From: Alphaproteobacteria bacterium
GTDB taxonomy: Bacteria > Pseudomonadota > Alphaproteobacteria > Micropepsales > Micropepsaceae
Assembly (NCBI GenBank): GCA_019241645.1
Contig: JAFAWQ010000043.1
Coordinates: 1-64,000, forward strand
Direction of reading: 5' to 3'
Length of the DNA: 64,000 nt
Below, piece after piece: positions 51,463 to 60,332 of this stretch. The stretch's first letter is position 1, and every line of letters starts with the position of its first letter. Made by a program: the position numbers and the translations under genes. The notes below the pieces were generated by a model. The model ran no database searches. It was not told the DNA's origin and saw only the letters and a program-made list of their open reading frames with translations.

Positions 51463-51870
51463 CTAGTTATGTTTTGTGACTTTGCGTGCGATACCCACCT
51501 CGGCCCATTTTGTCATGATCAGACCGCTCGGCAGTTCATCATCTTTCACAAAACCGTCGTCTCCAACGTTTATCGTTTTTCCATTGATCGAAAAGGTAAT
51601 TGCTTTTGTTATCGGCTTATCCAAATGGAGGTCGTCAAGATTCAACATACCTTGAACAGAGGGCTTCACATATACCGAGACGTCATAGACCTTTATCCCA
51701 TCCCCTTCGGGAACGAACAGATAACTCGCGGATGGATTACCTTGCGGCCATCGCAGCAGAATCCGTTGATGAACTTTTCGCCCCCCAGCCCTCACTGCTG
51801 ATGAAATGGACGCCGCGCCAATAGCAGAGACAACAGCAGTCTTGAAGAGATTACGTCTTGTTTGAACCAT
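51463..51870 (-). CDS. Tat-exported protein, possible substrate of the radical SAM enzyme
   Basis: 135 residues from ATG 51870, preceded by AGGGGGA. A twin-arginine signal is evident: TRRNLFKTAVVSAIGAASISSAVRA. The mature domain of about 105 residues is beta-rich (ILLRWPQGNPSASYLFVPEGDGIKVYDVSVYVK, then TKAITFSINGKTINVGDDGFV) and ends in GLIMTKWAEVGIARKVTKHN, a basic aromatic tail. No cysteine is present. I recognise no family. Tat export suggests it folds, and may be modified, in the cytoplasm before leaving, which fits a partner enzyme encoded next to it. Confidence 0.75.
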   Translation of the reverse strand: MVQTRRNLFKTAVVSAIGAASISSAVRAGGRKVHQRILLRWPQGNPSASYLFVPEGDGIKVYDVSVYVKPSVQGMLNLDDLHLDKPITKAITFSINGKTINVGDDGFVKDDELPSGLIMTKWAEVGIARKVTKHN

Positions 51871-51936
51871 TGCACTTTCCCCCTTGGCCCAATCAAATCT
51901 AGTCAAATTAGCAAGGCGGGCAAGAGTGCTTTCTGC

Positions 51937-53769
51937 TCAATTTCGAGCTAGCTGTTCGGCCAATCGTTCGTGTGCCTCTTGCCATGCGCGGGCGCCGGGG
52001 CGTGCCAAGAGCGCTTTCCAACCCGCGCTTTGCACCAAATCCGCTGGCGTGCCCGCCGTAAGCGGCACGGAAAAAATATGGGCGTTGCGCTTGTCATATC
52101 CGCGTTCGAACCATGGCAACGCGGCATCAAATTCATTCGCCAACGCATAGAAATAACCGATATCCCCTTCGTCGAATATGAAAGAGGGGAAGTCGCCGGC
52201 GAGCGTTCTGGCGAGACGATGTGCGTGCTGCCTGTCTCCGGAAAGCGAAGCAATCTTCAAGGCGCAAGCCGCCGAGGCATCTTTTTGCAGCGTTGCGAGC
52301 TGCCTTACGACAGCCCGCGCCCTGTCAAGGCGTTTCATGCCTGCGTACGCCAAACACAGGCTGTAGAGCGCCAACGGCCGATTTGGCTTTAGCGACAGCG
52401 CATCTTCCGCCGCCGACGCCGCTTCGACGTACTGGCCACGGTCATTGTAGACCGATGCCAAATTGTTGAGATCGACGAACGATAACGGGTCAAGCCGGGT
52501 TGCTTCGCGCAACACAGCCGCCTCTTGTTCCGGAAAACCGAGGGCATCGTAGAATGAGAAAAGCCCCCGGAGTGTATAGACGTTGTGAGCATTGATCGTT
52601 TGAAGGGATTTCGCATCTTTCGCAGCCGCCCGCCAATCCCATTTCAGTGTCGCCAGGTGTAGATGGGTGGCAAGGGCTTCAAGGTTTCGAGGATCGGACT
52701 TGAGGGCGTGCTGCAAGGCAGTTTCTGCCGACAGCAGCAATTTTGGCTGATCGTTGTGGAACTGCGCCATATGCAAATACGTGCGGCCCAGTGCCGCGAA
52801 AGCTGGCGCGAATCTTGGTTCGCGGGCGGCGACTCTCTTAAATATCTCGACCGATTTCGCGTCGCCTTCATCGGTCTTCAGCGCTGCGAGCGCCTTCGCT
52901 TTCAGGTAATCGCGATACGCAGCGGGATCGATCGGCGTGCGTTCTCCCTGCGTGGCGACAGGAAGTTGGCCACCGCTTAGCGTATGGGTGAGTGCCGCTG
53001 CGATGGAATTCGCGATCTCGTCCTGCAACTGAAGTACGTTGCTGAGGTCCCGGTCATAGACACTCGACCACAGCTGGTAGCCGTCGCTTGCCTTGATCAG
53101 CTGCGCGGCAATGCGAAGATGATGGCCGTCTTCGCGCACGCTGCCCTCAACAACAGCACTTACATTCAGCGCACGGGCAATCTCGCGAATGTCTTTGTTT
53201 TTCCCTTTGAAGGAGAAAGACGAGGTCCGGGCCGCTACGCGTAGTGTTCGTGCGCTTGCAAGATGGTTGAGCAGCTCATCTGCGATACCGTCGCTGAAAT
53301 ACTCCTTGGCAGGGTCGCCACTTAAGTTGAGGAAAGGCAGCACAGCGACCGAGGCGGGCGGCGGACTGGGCACATTGCGGAAGTAGTAATGGTGTTCACG
53401 CGCGGCCGCAGGGGCGGACTTCTTTCCAATCAGACCGAACTGGAAAGCGAACTGGACGCCGACGAACACAAGCACCAACGAAAGGATGACCAGAAGCGCC
53501 ACATCCGTTCGTCGCAGAGCTTCGATTCCCTGCCCCAGGTCTTGCGCGGGAGCCGCGGCATGCCAGGCGATCCAAAGCGCAAGCGGAAAGCCCGTAACCG
53601 CTGCGGCAATCAAAACCTTCAGGACCCAAACGGGCGCGCCGAAGGTTGGGAGCGCGATGGAAGCCGCCTGGACCAAAATCCATGCGGCCACCGCATAGGC
53701 AGCGGCAACCCGGTCAAGCTTGCGTTGCTGAATGGCCCTAAGCAGACTTTGCACAGTGCGACCCCTCAT
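51937..53769 (-). CDS. TolB-N-like / tetratricopeptide-repeat membrane protein
   Basis: 610 residues. Two or three membrane helices lie within residues 20-115 (AAYAVAAWILVQAASIALP, VLKVLIAAAVTGFPLALWIAWH, VALLVILSLVLVFVGVQFAFQFG). Then comes a TolB-N-like/adenylate-cyclase-associated domain (SVAVLPFLNLSGDPAKEYFSDGIADELLNHLA near 140), followed by TPR repeats to the end. Such proteins often carry an N-terminal winged-helix regulator domain; here it is replaced by a short basic segment. It lies 66 bases upstream of the Tat gene on the same strand, so the three may form one transcript. Role unknown. Confidence 0.88.
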   Translation of the reverse strand: MRGRTVQSLLRAIQQRKLDRVAAAYAVAAWILVQAASIALPTFGAPVWVLKVLIAAAVTGFPLALWIAWHAAAPAQDLGQGIEALRRTDVALLVILSLVLVFVGVQFAFQFGLIGKKSAPAAAREHHYYFRNVPSPPPASVAVLPFLNLSGDPAKEYFSDGIADELLNHLASARTLRVAARTSSFSFKGKNKDIREIARALNVSAVVEGSVREDGHHLRIAAQLIKASDGYQLWSSVYDRDLSNVLQLQDEIANSIAAALTHTLSGGQLPVATQGERTPIDPAAYRDYLKAKALAALKTDEGDAKSVEIFKRVAAREPRFAPAFAALGRTYLHMAQFHNDQPKLLLSAETALQHALKSDPRNLEALATHLHLATLKWDWRAAAKDAKSLQTINAHNVYTLRGLFSFYDALGFPEQEAAVLREATRLDPLSFVDLNNLASVYNDRGQYVEAASAAEDALSLKPNRPLALYSLCLAYAGMKRLDRARAVVRQLATLQKDASAACALKIASLSGDRQHAHRLARTLAGDFPSFIFDEGDIGYFYALANEFDAALPWFERGYDKRNAHIFSVPLTAGTPADLVQSAGWKALLARPGARAWQEAHERLAEQLARN

Positions 53770-53873
53770 TGCCGCCGAAGGGACTTTACTGATGCGTTTA
53801 GGCCAACGCTACCAGTGCGCTCGGCGAGAGCTGGCGCTGTCGTCAACGAGCGACAATCCAAAGAGGGAAGCTC

Positions 53874-55151
53874 TCACGTCCCGCCTCGTTCTAGCGTCAA
53901 ATGTCCGATCGCTTCCGACCATAACAGCAGAGCGACCACGATCGCCATGAGCCCCGCGGCCAGCCATCCCAGCACCTTCACCCACGCGGGGAGATTCAGC
54001 TCCTCGTCCCTTCGCGAGACGACCAGCATCATCGCCAGCATGATTGGCACGGCGATGACCCCGTTGATCACGGCTGCCCAGAACAACAGCTTGATCGGAT
54101 CGATGTTCAACACCGTGAGGATCGCGCCCGCGAGCGTGGCGGCGCTTACAATGGCGTAAAATCCGACGGCGCGGCTCGCCGGCAGCTCCAGGCTTCCCTT
54201 CAGGCGAAACGCCTCGGCCACACCGTAGGCTGCCGAACCCGCCAGTACCGGTACGGCCAACAGTCCTGTTCCAATAATGCCGGCGGAAAAGAGCGCGAAG
54301 GCAAATACACCGGCGATAGGTTTCAACGCTTCCGCCGCCTGCGCCGCGGTGTCGATTTTCGTGATGCCATGAGCGTGCAGCGTAGCTGCCGTTGTTACAA
54401 TGATGAAGAAGGCCACGAGATTCGACATCGTCATGCCGGTCAACGTGTCGAGGGCAATATGGCGGAACGCCTGCGGACTGAGCGCCGCGCCTGATGTGTG
54501 CCGATAGCTCAGGCGCGACTCCTCCGCTTCCTGTGCTGCCTGCCAGAAAAAGAGATAGGGACTGATCGTGGTCCCGAACACGGCAACGACCGTCAGCAAG
54601 GCGTCGCGGCCTAGAGACAGATTAGGCAACACCACCGAACGCAGCACTGTCGACCATGGAATGTGAACAGTCAAAGCGGTTGCCACATAGACGAACAGGA
54701 CAAAGGTGAGATATTTCAAATAACCGGCATAACGGTGGTAAGGAATTACGATCTCCGCCACCAGGCAAAGCACGCCGAAGCCGATCGCGTAGGCGACGGC
54801 CGGCCCCCCGGCAACGAGCCTCAACGCCGCTCCCATCGCCGCGAGATCGGCAGTGATGTTGATCGTATTGGCGATCACCAACAGTCCGATCAATGCAAGC
54901 AGCAATGGTCTCGGCAATCGCTTGCCGATGCTACGGGACAAACCCTCGCCTGTGCACCAGCCGATGGACGCGCTGATGATCTGGATTGCGGTCATGAAAG
55001 GAAGGGTGAGAAACATCGTCCAGGTGAGCGAATAACCGAACTGCGCGCCGGCCTGACTGTAGGTGGCGATGCCGCTCGGATCGTCGTCCGCGGCGCCGGT
55101 GATGAGCCCTGGCCCGAGGATACGCCAGAGATCGCGAAGGCCCTTCTTCAC
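53874..55151 (-). CDS. Nramp-family transporter with altered metal-binding motifs
   Basis: 425 residues, eleven or so helices, GTG start. The first helix has DDDPSGIATY (residues 22-31) where typical Nramp Mn/Fe transporters have DPGN, so the conserved Asn is replaced by Gly. The sixth helix reads GTTISPYLFFWQ where MPH is usual, so the metal-coordinating Met is absent. The rest of the fold matches Nramp (ATYSQAGAQFG, NTINITADLAAMGAAL). These differences suggest another substrate, for example Mg2+ or a different ion, as known for Nramp-related magnesium transporters. Specificity must be tested. Confidence 0.88.
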   Translation of the reverse strand: MKKGLRDLWRILGPGLITGAADDDPSGIATYSQAGAQFGYSLTWTMFLTLPFMTAIQIISASIGWCTGEGLSRSIGKRLPRPLLLALIGLLVIANTINITADLAAMGAALRLVAGGPAVAYAIGFGVLCLVAEIVIPYHRYAGYLKYLTFVLFVYVATALTVHIPWSTVLRSVVLPNLSLGRDALLTVVAVFGTTISPYLFFWQAAQEAEESRLSYRHTSGAALSPQAFRHIALDTLTGMTMSNLVAFFIIVTTAATLHAHGITKIDTAAQAAEALKPIAGVFAFALFSAGIIGTGLLAVPVLAGSAAYGVAEAFRLKGSLELPASRAVGFYAIVSAATLAGAILTVLNIDPIKLLFWAAVINGVIAVPIMLAMMLVVSRRDEELNLPAWVKVLGWLAAGLMAIVVALLLWSEAIGHLTLERGGT

Positions 55152-55226
55152 AACGTCACCGAATCGCTTGCCGCACGCTGAATCAGAACCTAGCTTGCGG
55201 CAACACGCAAAATCGGGGTGCAGGCA

Positions 55227-55487
55227 ATGTCAATTCTCGGCTGGATTGTTCTGGGGCTGATCAGTGGATTCATCGCCAGCAAGGCAGTCAGCGGAAGCGG
55301 TTCCGGTTGCCTTGCCGACATTGCGCTGGGCCTGATCGGCGCAGTGGTGGGCGGCTGGCTGTTCTCTTATTTCGGCCATCACGATCCCATGCACTTCAAT
55401 CTCGTCTCCATGGTGATCGCCATTATCGGAGCGGTGATCGTTCTGCTGGTCTGGCACGCCATCACCGGCCGCGGCATCCGGCGGTAG
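55227..55487 (+). CDS. GlsB/YeaQ/YmgE family stress membrane protein
   Basis: 86 residues from ATG 55227; a GTG at 55218 is in frame. It contains three hydrophobic segments with glycine zippers (LGWIVLGLISGFIASKAV, LIGAVVGGWLFSYFG, MVIAIIGAVIVLLVWH) and the family motif LADIALGLIGAVVGG. Members are small stress-linked membrane proteins of unknown mechanism. It converges on the methylmalonyl-CoA mutase gene, whose stop is one base away. Confidence 0.9.
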   Translation: MSILGWIVLGLISGFIASKAVSGSGSGCLADIALGLIGAVVGGWLFSYFGHHDPMHFNLVSMVIAIIGAVIVLLVWHAITGRGIRR

Positions 55488-55488
55488 G

Positions 55489-57630
55489 CTATTCCGCTGC
55501 TTCGTCTCTACTCCGTGTACGGATGAGATGCAGAACCTTGCGTGCCGCTTGGGGGATGTTGGTGCCGGGGCCGAAGATCGCCGCTACACCCGCCCGCTCC
55601 AGAAACTCGTAATCCTGTTGCGGAATGACGCCGCCGACAATCACCAGAATGTCCGACGCATCCTGCTGTTTCAGTGCCTCGATCAGCTCGGGCACCAGGG
55701 TCTTATGACCGGCCGCCTGGCTTGAGATGCCGATGGCGTGCACGTCCGCCTCGATCGCGTCCTTGGCCACTTCCGCCGGCGTCTGAAAGAGCGGGCCGAT
55801 GTCCACATCGAAGCCCAGATCGGCGAACGCTGTGGCGATCACCTTGGCGCCGCGGTCGTGTCCGTCCTGCCCCATCTTGGCAACAAGAATGCGCGGACGC
55901 CGCCCTTCGTCGCGCGCGAAGGTTTCGACTTCGCCCTGCAATGCCGCGTACTCGTTGTCGCCCTCATAGGCGGAGCCGTACACGCCGGAGATGGCGCGAA
56001 TGTCCGCACGGTGACGGCCGAAGGCTTTCTCCATGGCGTCCGAGATCTCCCCGACAGTGGCACGCGCCCGCGCCGCGTCCACCGCAAGCTCCAGCAGATT
56101 GGCGTTGCTCTTTGCGCCTTGCGCCAGCGCATCCAAAGCTGACTGCACTTTTGCCGCGTCACGCTTCGCTTTGACGTCCCGGAGTCGCGCGATCTGCTGC
56201 GCGCGCACCGCGGAGTTGTCGATCTCGCGCACCGGCAAATGGTCTTGTCCTTGCGGTTCGAAGCGATTGACGCCGACGATGATGTCTTCACCCTTGTCCA
56301 CCCTCGCCTGCCGCCGCGCTGCCGCTTCCTCGATGCGCAATTTCGGGATGCCGGCCTCAACGGCCTTCGTCATTCCCCCCACCGCCTCCACATCGTCGAT
56401 AATGGCCTGCGCGTGGGTGGCAAGAGCGTGTGTCAGCGCCTCGACGTAGTAGGAGCCGCCAAGCGGATCGACCACTCGCGTGATTTGAGTCTCGTGCTGA
56501 AGGATGAGCTGCGTGTTACGGGCGATCCGGGCGGAGAACTCGGTCGGCAACGCAATGGCTTCATCGAACGAATTGGTGTGCAGCGATTGCGTGCCGCCCA
56601 ACACGGCCGCCAATGCCTCGTACGCGGTGCGCACGATGTTGTTGTACGGATCCTGCTCGGTGAGCGATACTCCCGACGTCTGGCAATGGGTTCGCAGCAT
56701 CAGGCTTTGGGGATTCTTCGCACCGAAGCCGTACATGATACGCGACCATAGAAGCCGCGCCGCCCGCAGCTTGGCGACCTCGAAGAAGAAATTCATTCCG
56801 ATGCCGAAGAAGAATGACAGCCGCGGGGCGAATTTATCGACGTCCAGCCCGCGCTTCAGCGCCGCGCGGACGTATTCCACGCCGTCGGCCAGCGTATAGG
56901 CGAGCTCCTGCACCGCTGTCGCGCCGGCTTCGTGCATGTGGTAGCCGGAGATCGAGATCGAGTTGAATTTCGGCATGCGCTTCGCGGTGAATTCGATGAT
57001 GTCGGCGACAATGCGCATGGAGGGTTCAGGCGGATAGATGTAGGTGTTCCGCACCATGAACTCCTTCAAAATGTCGTTCTGAATGGTTCCGGAAAGTTTT
57101 TCCGGCGGCACGCCCTGCTCTTCCGCAGCCACGATGTAATTCGCCATCACCGGAATGACGGCGCCGTTCATCGTCATCGACACGCTCATTTTGTCGAGCG
57201 GGATGCCGGCGAAGAGAATCTTCATGTCCTCGACAGAATCGATGGCGACCCCTGCCTTTCCCACATCGCCGGTGACGCGCGGATGATCGCTGTCGTAGCC
57301 GCGGTGGGTCGGCAGATCGAAGGCGATGGAAAGTCCCATCTGCCCCGCTGCCAAATTCTTGCGATAGAAAGCGTTGGACTCTTCCGCCGTGGAAAATCCA
57401 GCGTATTGCCGAATGGTCCATGGCCGGCCGGCATACATGGTCGCGCGCACGCCGCGGGCGAACGGCGCAAAGCCCGGCATCGTATCCGTTTCGATATTCT
57501 CGAGATTGGCGGCCGTGTAGAGCGGCTTCACCTCGAAGCCGTCGGGCGTGTTCCAGTTCAATGAATCCAGCGGCCGGTCGCGCAGTTCCTTCCGCGCCAG
57601 CGCTTCCCACCTATCAGATTTGTCGGTCAT
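55489..57630 (-). CDS. scpA: Methylmalonyl-CoA mutase, adenosylcobalamin-dependent
   Basis: 713 residues, single-chain type with both the catalytic TIM barrel and the C-terminal B12 domain. It converts (R)-methylmalonyl-CoA to succinyl-CoA, linking propionate and odd-chain catabolism to the citric acid cycle. The barrel includes [52 protein letters not shown]; the cobalamin lower-ligand motif DGHDRGAK is near 590. The start ATG lies inside the reading frame of the 72-residue gene upstream, overlapping it by 17 bases. Confidence 0.97.
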   Translation of the reverse strand: MTDKSDRWEALARKELRDRPLDSLNWNTPDGFEVKPLYTAANLENIETDTMPGFAPFARGVRATMYAGRPWTIRQYAGFSTAEESNAFYRKNLAAGQMGLSIAFDLPTHRGYDSDHPRVTGDVGKAGVAIDSVEDMKILFAGIPLDKMSVSMTMNGAVIPVMANYIVAAEEQGVPPEKLSGTIQNDILKEFMVRNTYIYPPEPSMRIVADIIEFTAKRMPKFNSISISGYHMHEAGATAVQELAYTLADGVEYVRAALKRGLDVDKFAPRLSFFFGIGMNFFFEVAKLRAARLLWSRIMYGFGAKNPQSLMLRTHCQTSGVSLTEQDPYNNIVRTAYEALAAVLGGTQSLHTNSFDEAIALPTEFSARIARNTQLILQHETQITRVVDPLGGSYYVEALTHALATHAQAIIDDVEAVGGMTKAVEAGIPKLRIEEAAARRQARVDKGEDIIVGVNRFEPQGQDHLPVREIDNSAVRAQQIARLRDVKAKRDAAKVQSALDALAQGAKSNANLLELAVDAARARATVGEISDAMEKAFGRHRADIRAISGVYGSAYEGDNEYAALQGEVETFARDEGRRPRILVAKMGQDGHDRGAKVIATAFADLGFDVDIGPLFQTPAEVAKDAIEADVHAIGISSQAAGHKTLVPELIEALKQQDASDILVIVGGVIPQQDYEFLERAGVAAIFGPGTNIPQAARKVLHLIRTRSRDEAAE

Positions 57631-57832
57631 GAGATCTCCCCGCCGGAGTAACGCGAACGGGCGTCAGCCGATCAAATTCCAGCTCTGTCCTTGCGGCGAC
57701 AAGCGCCACTCTCGCAGAACGAATTGTGCCGCGCACCAGCTTGCGCTGAGCGATCGCCACTCCGCTATAGCGGCCGTGCTTCAAACGGTTCTTATTGCCG
57801 GCAGGCGCGCCACGGCGGCGATGCAGCTCCAC
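57614..57832 (-). CDS. Small basic protein of the GAPxGNKNxLKHGRY type
   Basis: 72 residues, GTG start with GAGGG upstream. It begins [24 protein letters not shown], a motif found in many small alphaproteobacterial and phage-related proteins whose function is unknown; the basic stretch suggests nucleic-acid contact. The last 17 bases overlap the start of the mutase gene, and it follows the 81-residue gene by 34 bases on the same strand. The three are probably one transcript. Confidence 0.7.
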   Translation of the reverse strand: MELHRRRGAPAGNKNRLKHGRYSGVAIAQRKLVRGTIRSARVALVAARTELEFDRLTPVRVTPAGRSHDRQI

Positions 57833-57866
57833 TCGTCCCTCGGAAATTTTATTGCTGAATTGAACC

Positions 57867-58112
57867 TCACTTTTCGCGATTTTTCGAATGACCCTGATGG
57901 TCGACCCTAGAGATTGCGCTCGCCAACTGCGCGCTCATCTTCATTAGCCCGAGCATCCGCTTCCAGGGCCATGCGTCGATGGCCTCTGCCGGCGCCAGGC
58001 TGCCGAGGCAAGTCGCCAGCACGGAATTGCACTCTATCAGCTGGCGCTCCAGCATCTCCGAAATCCTTGCCGCGCGGCTAGCCGGTTCCTCGATGTGCAT
58101 CACTGTTTCCAT
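57867..58112 (-). CDS. Small helical protein, function unknown
   Basis: 81 residues from ATG 58112 with an AGGAGG ribosome binding site 6 bases away; a GTG at 58115 is also in frame. Likely two helices (AARISEMLERQLIECNSVLATCLGS and AWPWKRMLGLMKMSAQLASAISRV). No known domain is recognised. It is the first gene of a leftward set leading into the 72-residue gene and scpA, and has a recognisable promoter. Confidence 0.65.
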   Translation of the reverse strand: METVMHIEEPASRAARISEMLERQLIECNSVLATCLGSLAPAEAIDAWPWKRMLGLMKMSAQLASAISRVDHQGHSKNREK

Positions 58113-58135
58113 CACTCACCTCCTGTTCACTTTTT

Positions 58136-58176
58136 GTATTACGAGCTATTAGGATAAATGTCAACACATTATGTGT
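58136..58176 (-). promoter_or_regulatory. Promoter and palindromic operator of the small-gene/scpA set
   Basis: On the minus strand, TTGACA (complement of 58159-58164) is followed by a 17-base spacer and TAATAC (complement of 58136-58141). The perfect palindrome ACACAT-t-ATGTGT (58164-58176) overlaps the -35 end, a common position for repressor binding. The transcript would start about 20 bases before the AGGAGG of the 81-residue gene. Confidence 0.55.
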
Positions 58177-58529
58177 CTAACTTCCTTAGAAAGGTCTATA
58201 ACCATATTAGCGACAACTACCAGCTGTGGCCAACGACATCTCGACTGCCACCCAACAAATAGCGATTTTTGGCATTGACAACCTATATATTGCGCGTGAA
58301 CGAACACGGATATTGATTCGGTTACTGATTCGGACATGCTGTGTTTTTCCTCGGTTCTGTTTTCCAGAAGTTATCCACAATACGGCCGAAATTGGGGAAA
58401 AACTGCTGCAAATTATGGGATTGACGGCGGGATCATCCCGGACCACTAGGAACTTGTTTCCGCACTCCCGAGGCGTTCCTCCTTGCCCCTGACCAGCGAC
58501 GGCCACAGTCGACCGCGCCTGCCGCTTTT

Positions 58530-58592
58530 AGCCCGTCCGGGCTGAGGTGTGCGCCTCAACTCGGGTATGCCGGAAGCGGCCGAATACCCGAG
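58530..58592 (+). promoter_or_regulatory. Three-hairpin leader before the ABC importer
   Basis: Consecutive hairpins: AGCCC/GGGCT (58530-58543), TGAGG/CCTCA (58543-58558) and CTCGGGTAT/ATACCCGAG (58560-58592), the last with an inner GCCG-GAAG-CGGC. The 3' arm of the last stem shares bases with the Shine-Dalgarno GAGGTG (58590-58595), just before ATG 58600. Folding would therefore partly hide the ribosome binding site. It matches no riboswitch class that I can recognise. Confidence 0.5.
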
Positions 58593-58599
58593 GTGATTG

Positions 58600-60321
58600 A
58601 TGCAATTCCTGCCACCCATCTCGATCCGCGCGCGCCGGTTCGTGCCGAGCGGCTGGGATGTGCTGGCTGCGTTGCTGGTTCTTGGCTTCATCATCGCTTT
58701 TGCGGATGCGAGCGCGCTGCTGCGCCAACCGCTCTCCAGCCTTGCCGGACAACATATTTCGCTCTCGCCATCCCATCTGCCGGATTATGCGCTGCGCACT
58801 GCGCTGCGCATGCTGATCGCGCTTGGCTGCTCACTGGTCTTTACCTTCACCTACGCGACACTCGCCGCGAAAAGCGCCCGCGCCGGCGCGTTGCTCATTC
58901 CGCTGTTGGACATTCTGCAATCTGTTCCCATCCTCGGTTTCATCTCGATCACCGTGGTGTTCTTTCTTTCTATCGCGCCGGGCCGAATTCTCGGCGCGGA
59001 GCTTGCAGCCGTGTTCGCCATCTTCACCAGCCAGGCCTGGAACATGGCCTTCAGCTTCTACCAATCCCTGCGCACCGTGCCAGGCGAACTCGAGGAAGCG
59101 GGCAGGCTGTTCGGATTGAACGGCTGGGCACGCTTCTGGCGTATCGAAGTGCCCTTCGGCATGCCGCAACTGGTGTGGAACATGATGATGTCGATGTCCG
59201 GCGGCTGGTTTTTCGTGGTCGCCGCGGAAGCCATCAGCGTCGGGCATACCACCATCGCGCTGCCCGGCATCGGCTCCTATATCGCCACCGCCATCGCCGC
59301 GCGGAATCTCACGGCCATCTGGTGGGCAATCGGCACCATGCTTGTGGTGATCCTGATCTACGATCAGCTGCTGTTCCGGCCGCTGGTGGCATGGTCCGAA
59401 CGCTTTCGCTTCGACGACCGTCAGGAGGAAGAGCCGGCGGAATCCTGGGCGCTCGCCATGTTTCGCCGCTCGCGGCTGATCCATGCGATCACCACGCCTT
59501 TTTCCGCGCTGATGGAGAAAACCTACCGGCTGTCGCCCCCGGGCGCGTTCGACGCGCGGTTGCTGGAGAATGTTTCTCCGCGCACGGCTGATATTGTCTG
59601 GTATGGATTGCTGGCGGTGCTCGGCGCGGTGGCGCTGTGGCGCATCGGCCAGTTTGCCGGCCCTATTCAGCTGAACGAAGTTTTTACCGCCGCCGGCCTC
59701 GGCGCGCTCACCGCACTGCGCGTGCTGGTGCTGATCGCCGTTGCCAGCGCGATCTGGGTGCCCGTCGGCGTCTATGTCGGCCTGCGGCCGCATCTCGCTC
59801 AGATCGTGCAGCCGGTGGCGCAATTCCTAGCCGCTTTTCCGGCGAACCTGCTTTTCCCTCTGGCGGTTTCTGTCATCGTGATCTGGAATCTCAATCCAGA
59901 TATCTGGCTGTCACCGCTGATGGTGCTGGGAACGCAGTGGTACATCCTGTTCAACGTGATCGCAGGTGCCTCGCTGTTGCCTGTGGAACTGCGCGATGTC
60001 AGCACGAGCTTTGGCATCAGCGGCTGGCTGTGGTGGCGCAAGGTGGCGCTGCCCGCGGTGCTGCCCTATTACGTCACCGGTGCTATCACGGCCTCCGGCG
60101 GCTCATGGAATGCCTCTATCGTCGCTGAGGTGGCAAGCTGGGGAAGCCGCACATTGCGCGCGCACGGACTCGGCGCCTACATCGCCGACGCGACGGCGGC
60201 GGGTGACTATCATCGCATCGTGCTCGGCATTGCCGTGATGGCTACGTTCGTAACAATCATCAATCGCCTGTTCTGGCGCAGGCTGTACGAATTCGCCGAA
60301 CGCCGGTTCCGGCTGAACTGA
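58600..60321 (+). CDS. ABC importer permease, fused double permease (nitrate/taurine type)
   Basis: 573 residues made of two BPD_transp_1 permease domains in one chain, each with an EAA loop: EEAGRLFGLNGWARFWRIEVP near 165 and STSFGISGWLWWRKVALP near 475. The type belongs to the nitrate/sulfonate/bicarbonate (NitT/TauT) importers. No substrate-binding protein gene is adjacent, so the substrate cannot be deduced. I use ATG 58600; TTG 58597 is in frame. It is followed by its ATPase gene after 11 bases. Confidence 0.9.
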   Translation: MQFLPPISIRARRFVPSGWDVLAALLVLGFIIAFADASALLRQPLSSLAGQHISLSPSHLPDYALRTALRMLIALGCSLVFTFTYATLAAKSARAGALLIPLLDILQSVPILGFISITVVFFLSIAPGRILGAELAAVFAIFTSQAWNMAFSFYQSLRTVPGELEEAGRLFGLNGWARFWRIEVPFGMPQLVWNMMMSMSGGWFFVVAAEAISVGHTTIALPGIGSYIATAIAARNLTAIWWAIGTMLVVILIYDQLLFRPLVAWSERFRFDDRQEEEPAESWALAMFRRSRLIHAITTPFSALMEKTYRLSPPGAFDARLLENVSPRTADIVWYGLLAVLGAVALWRIGQFAGPIQLNEVFTAAGLGALTALRVLVLIAVASAIWVPVGVYVGLRPHLAQIVQPVAQFLAAFPANLLFPLAVSVIVIWNLNPDIWLSPLMVLGTQWYILFNVIAGASLLPVELRDVSTSFGISGWLWWRKVALPAVLPYYVTGAITASGGSWNASIVAEVASWGSRTLRAHGLGAYIADATAAGDYHRIVLGIAVMATFVTIINRLFWRRLYEFAERRFRLN

Positions 60322-60332
60322 AGGAGCGCGTC

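Larger units (their letters stand above)
58113..58599. other. Intergenic region between the scpA set and the ABC importer
   Basis: About 490 bases without a supported gene. The part 58130-58420 is AT-rich for this genome, and one perfect DnaA box TTATCCACA lies at 58371-58379. A single box is not enough to call an origin. TTGACA occurs at 58274-58279 on the plus strand, but no good -10 follows. The last 70 bases form the three-hairpin leader of the ABC operon. Open frames of 88-99 codons across this stretch match nothing known. Confidence 0.5.

Noticed and set aside
58371-58379. Perfect DnaA box as evidence for the replication origin
   Set aside because: Only one box and no cluster; a single TTATCCACA is expected by chance or as a regulatory site.
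58226-58492. 88-codon open frame before the ABC importer
   Set aside because: No ribosome binding site, no resemblance to a family, and it crosses an AT-rich regulatory region with a DnaA box.
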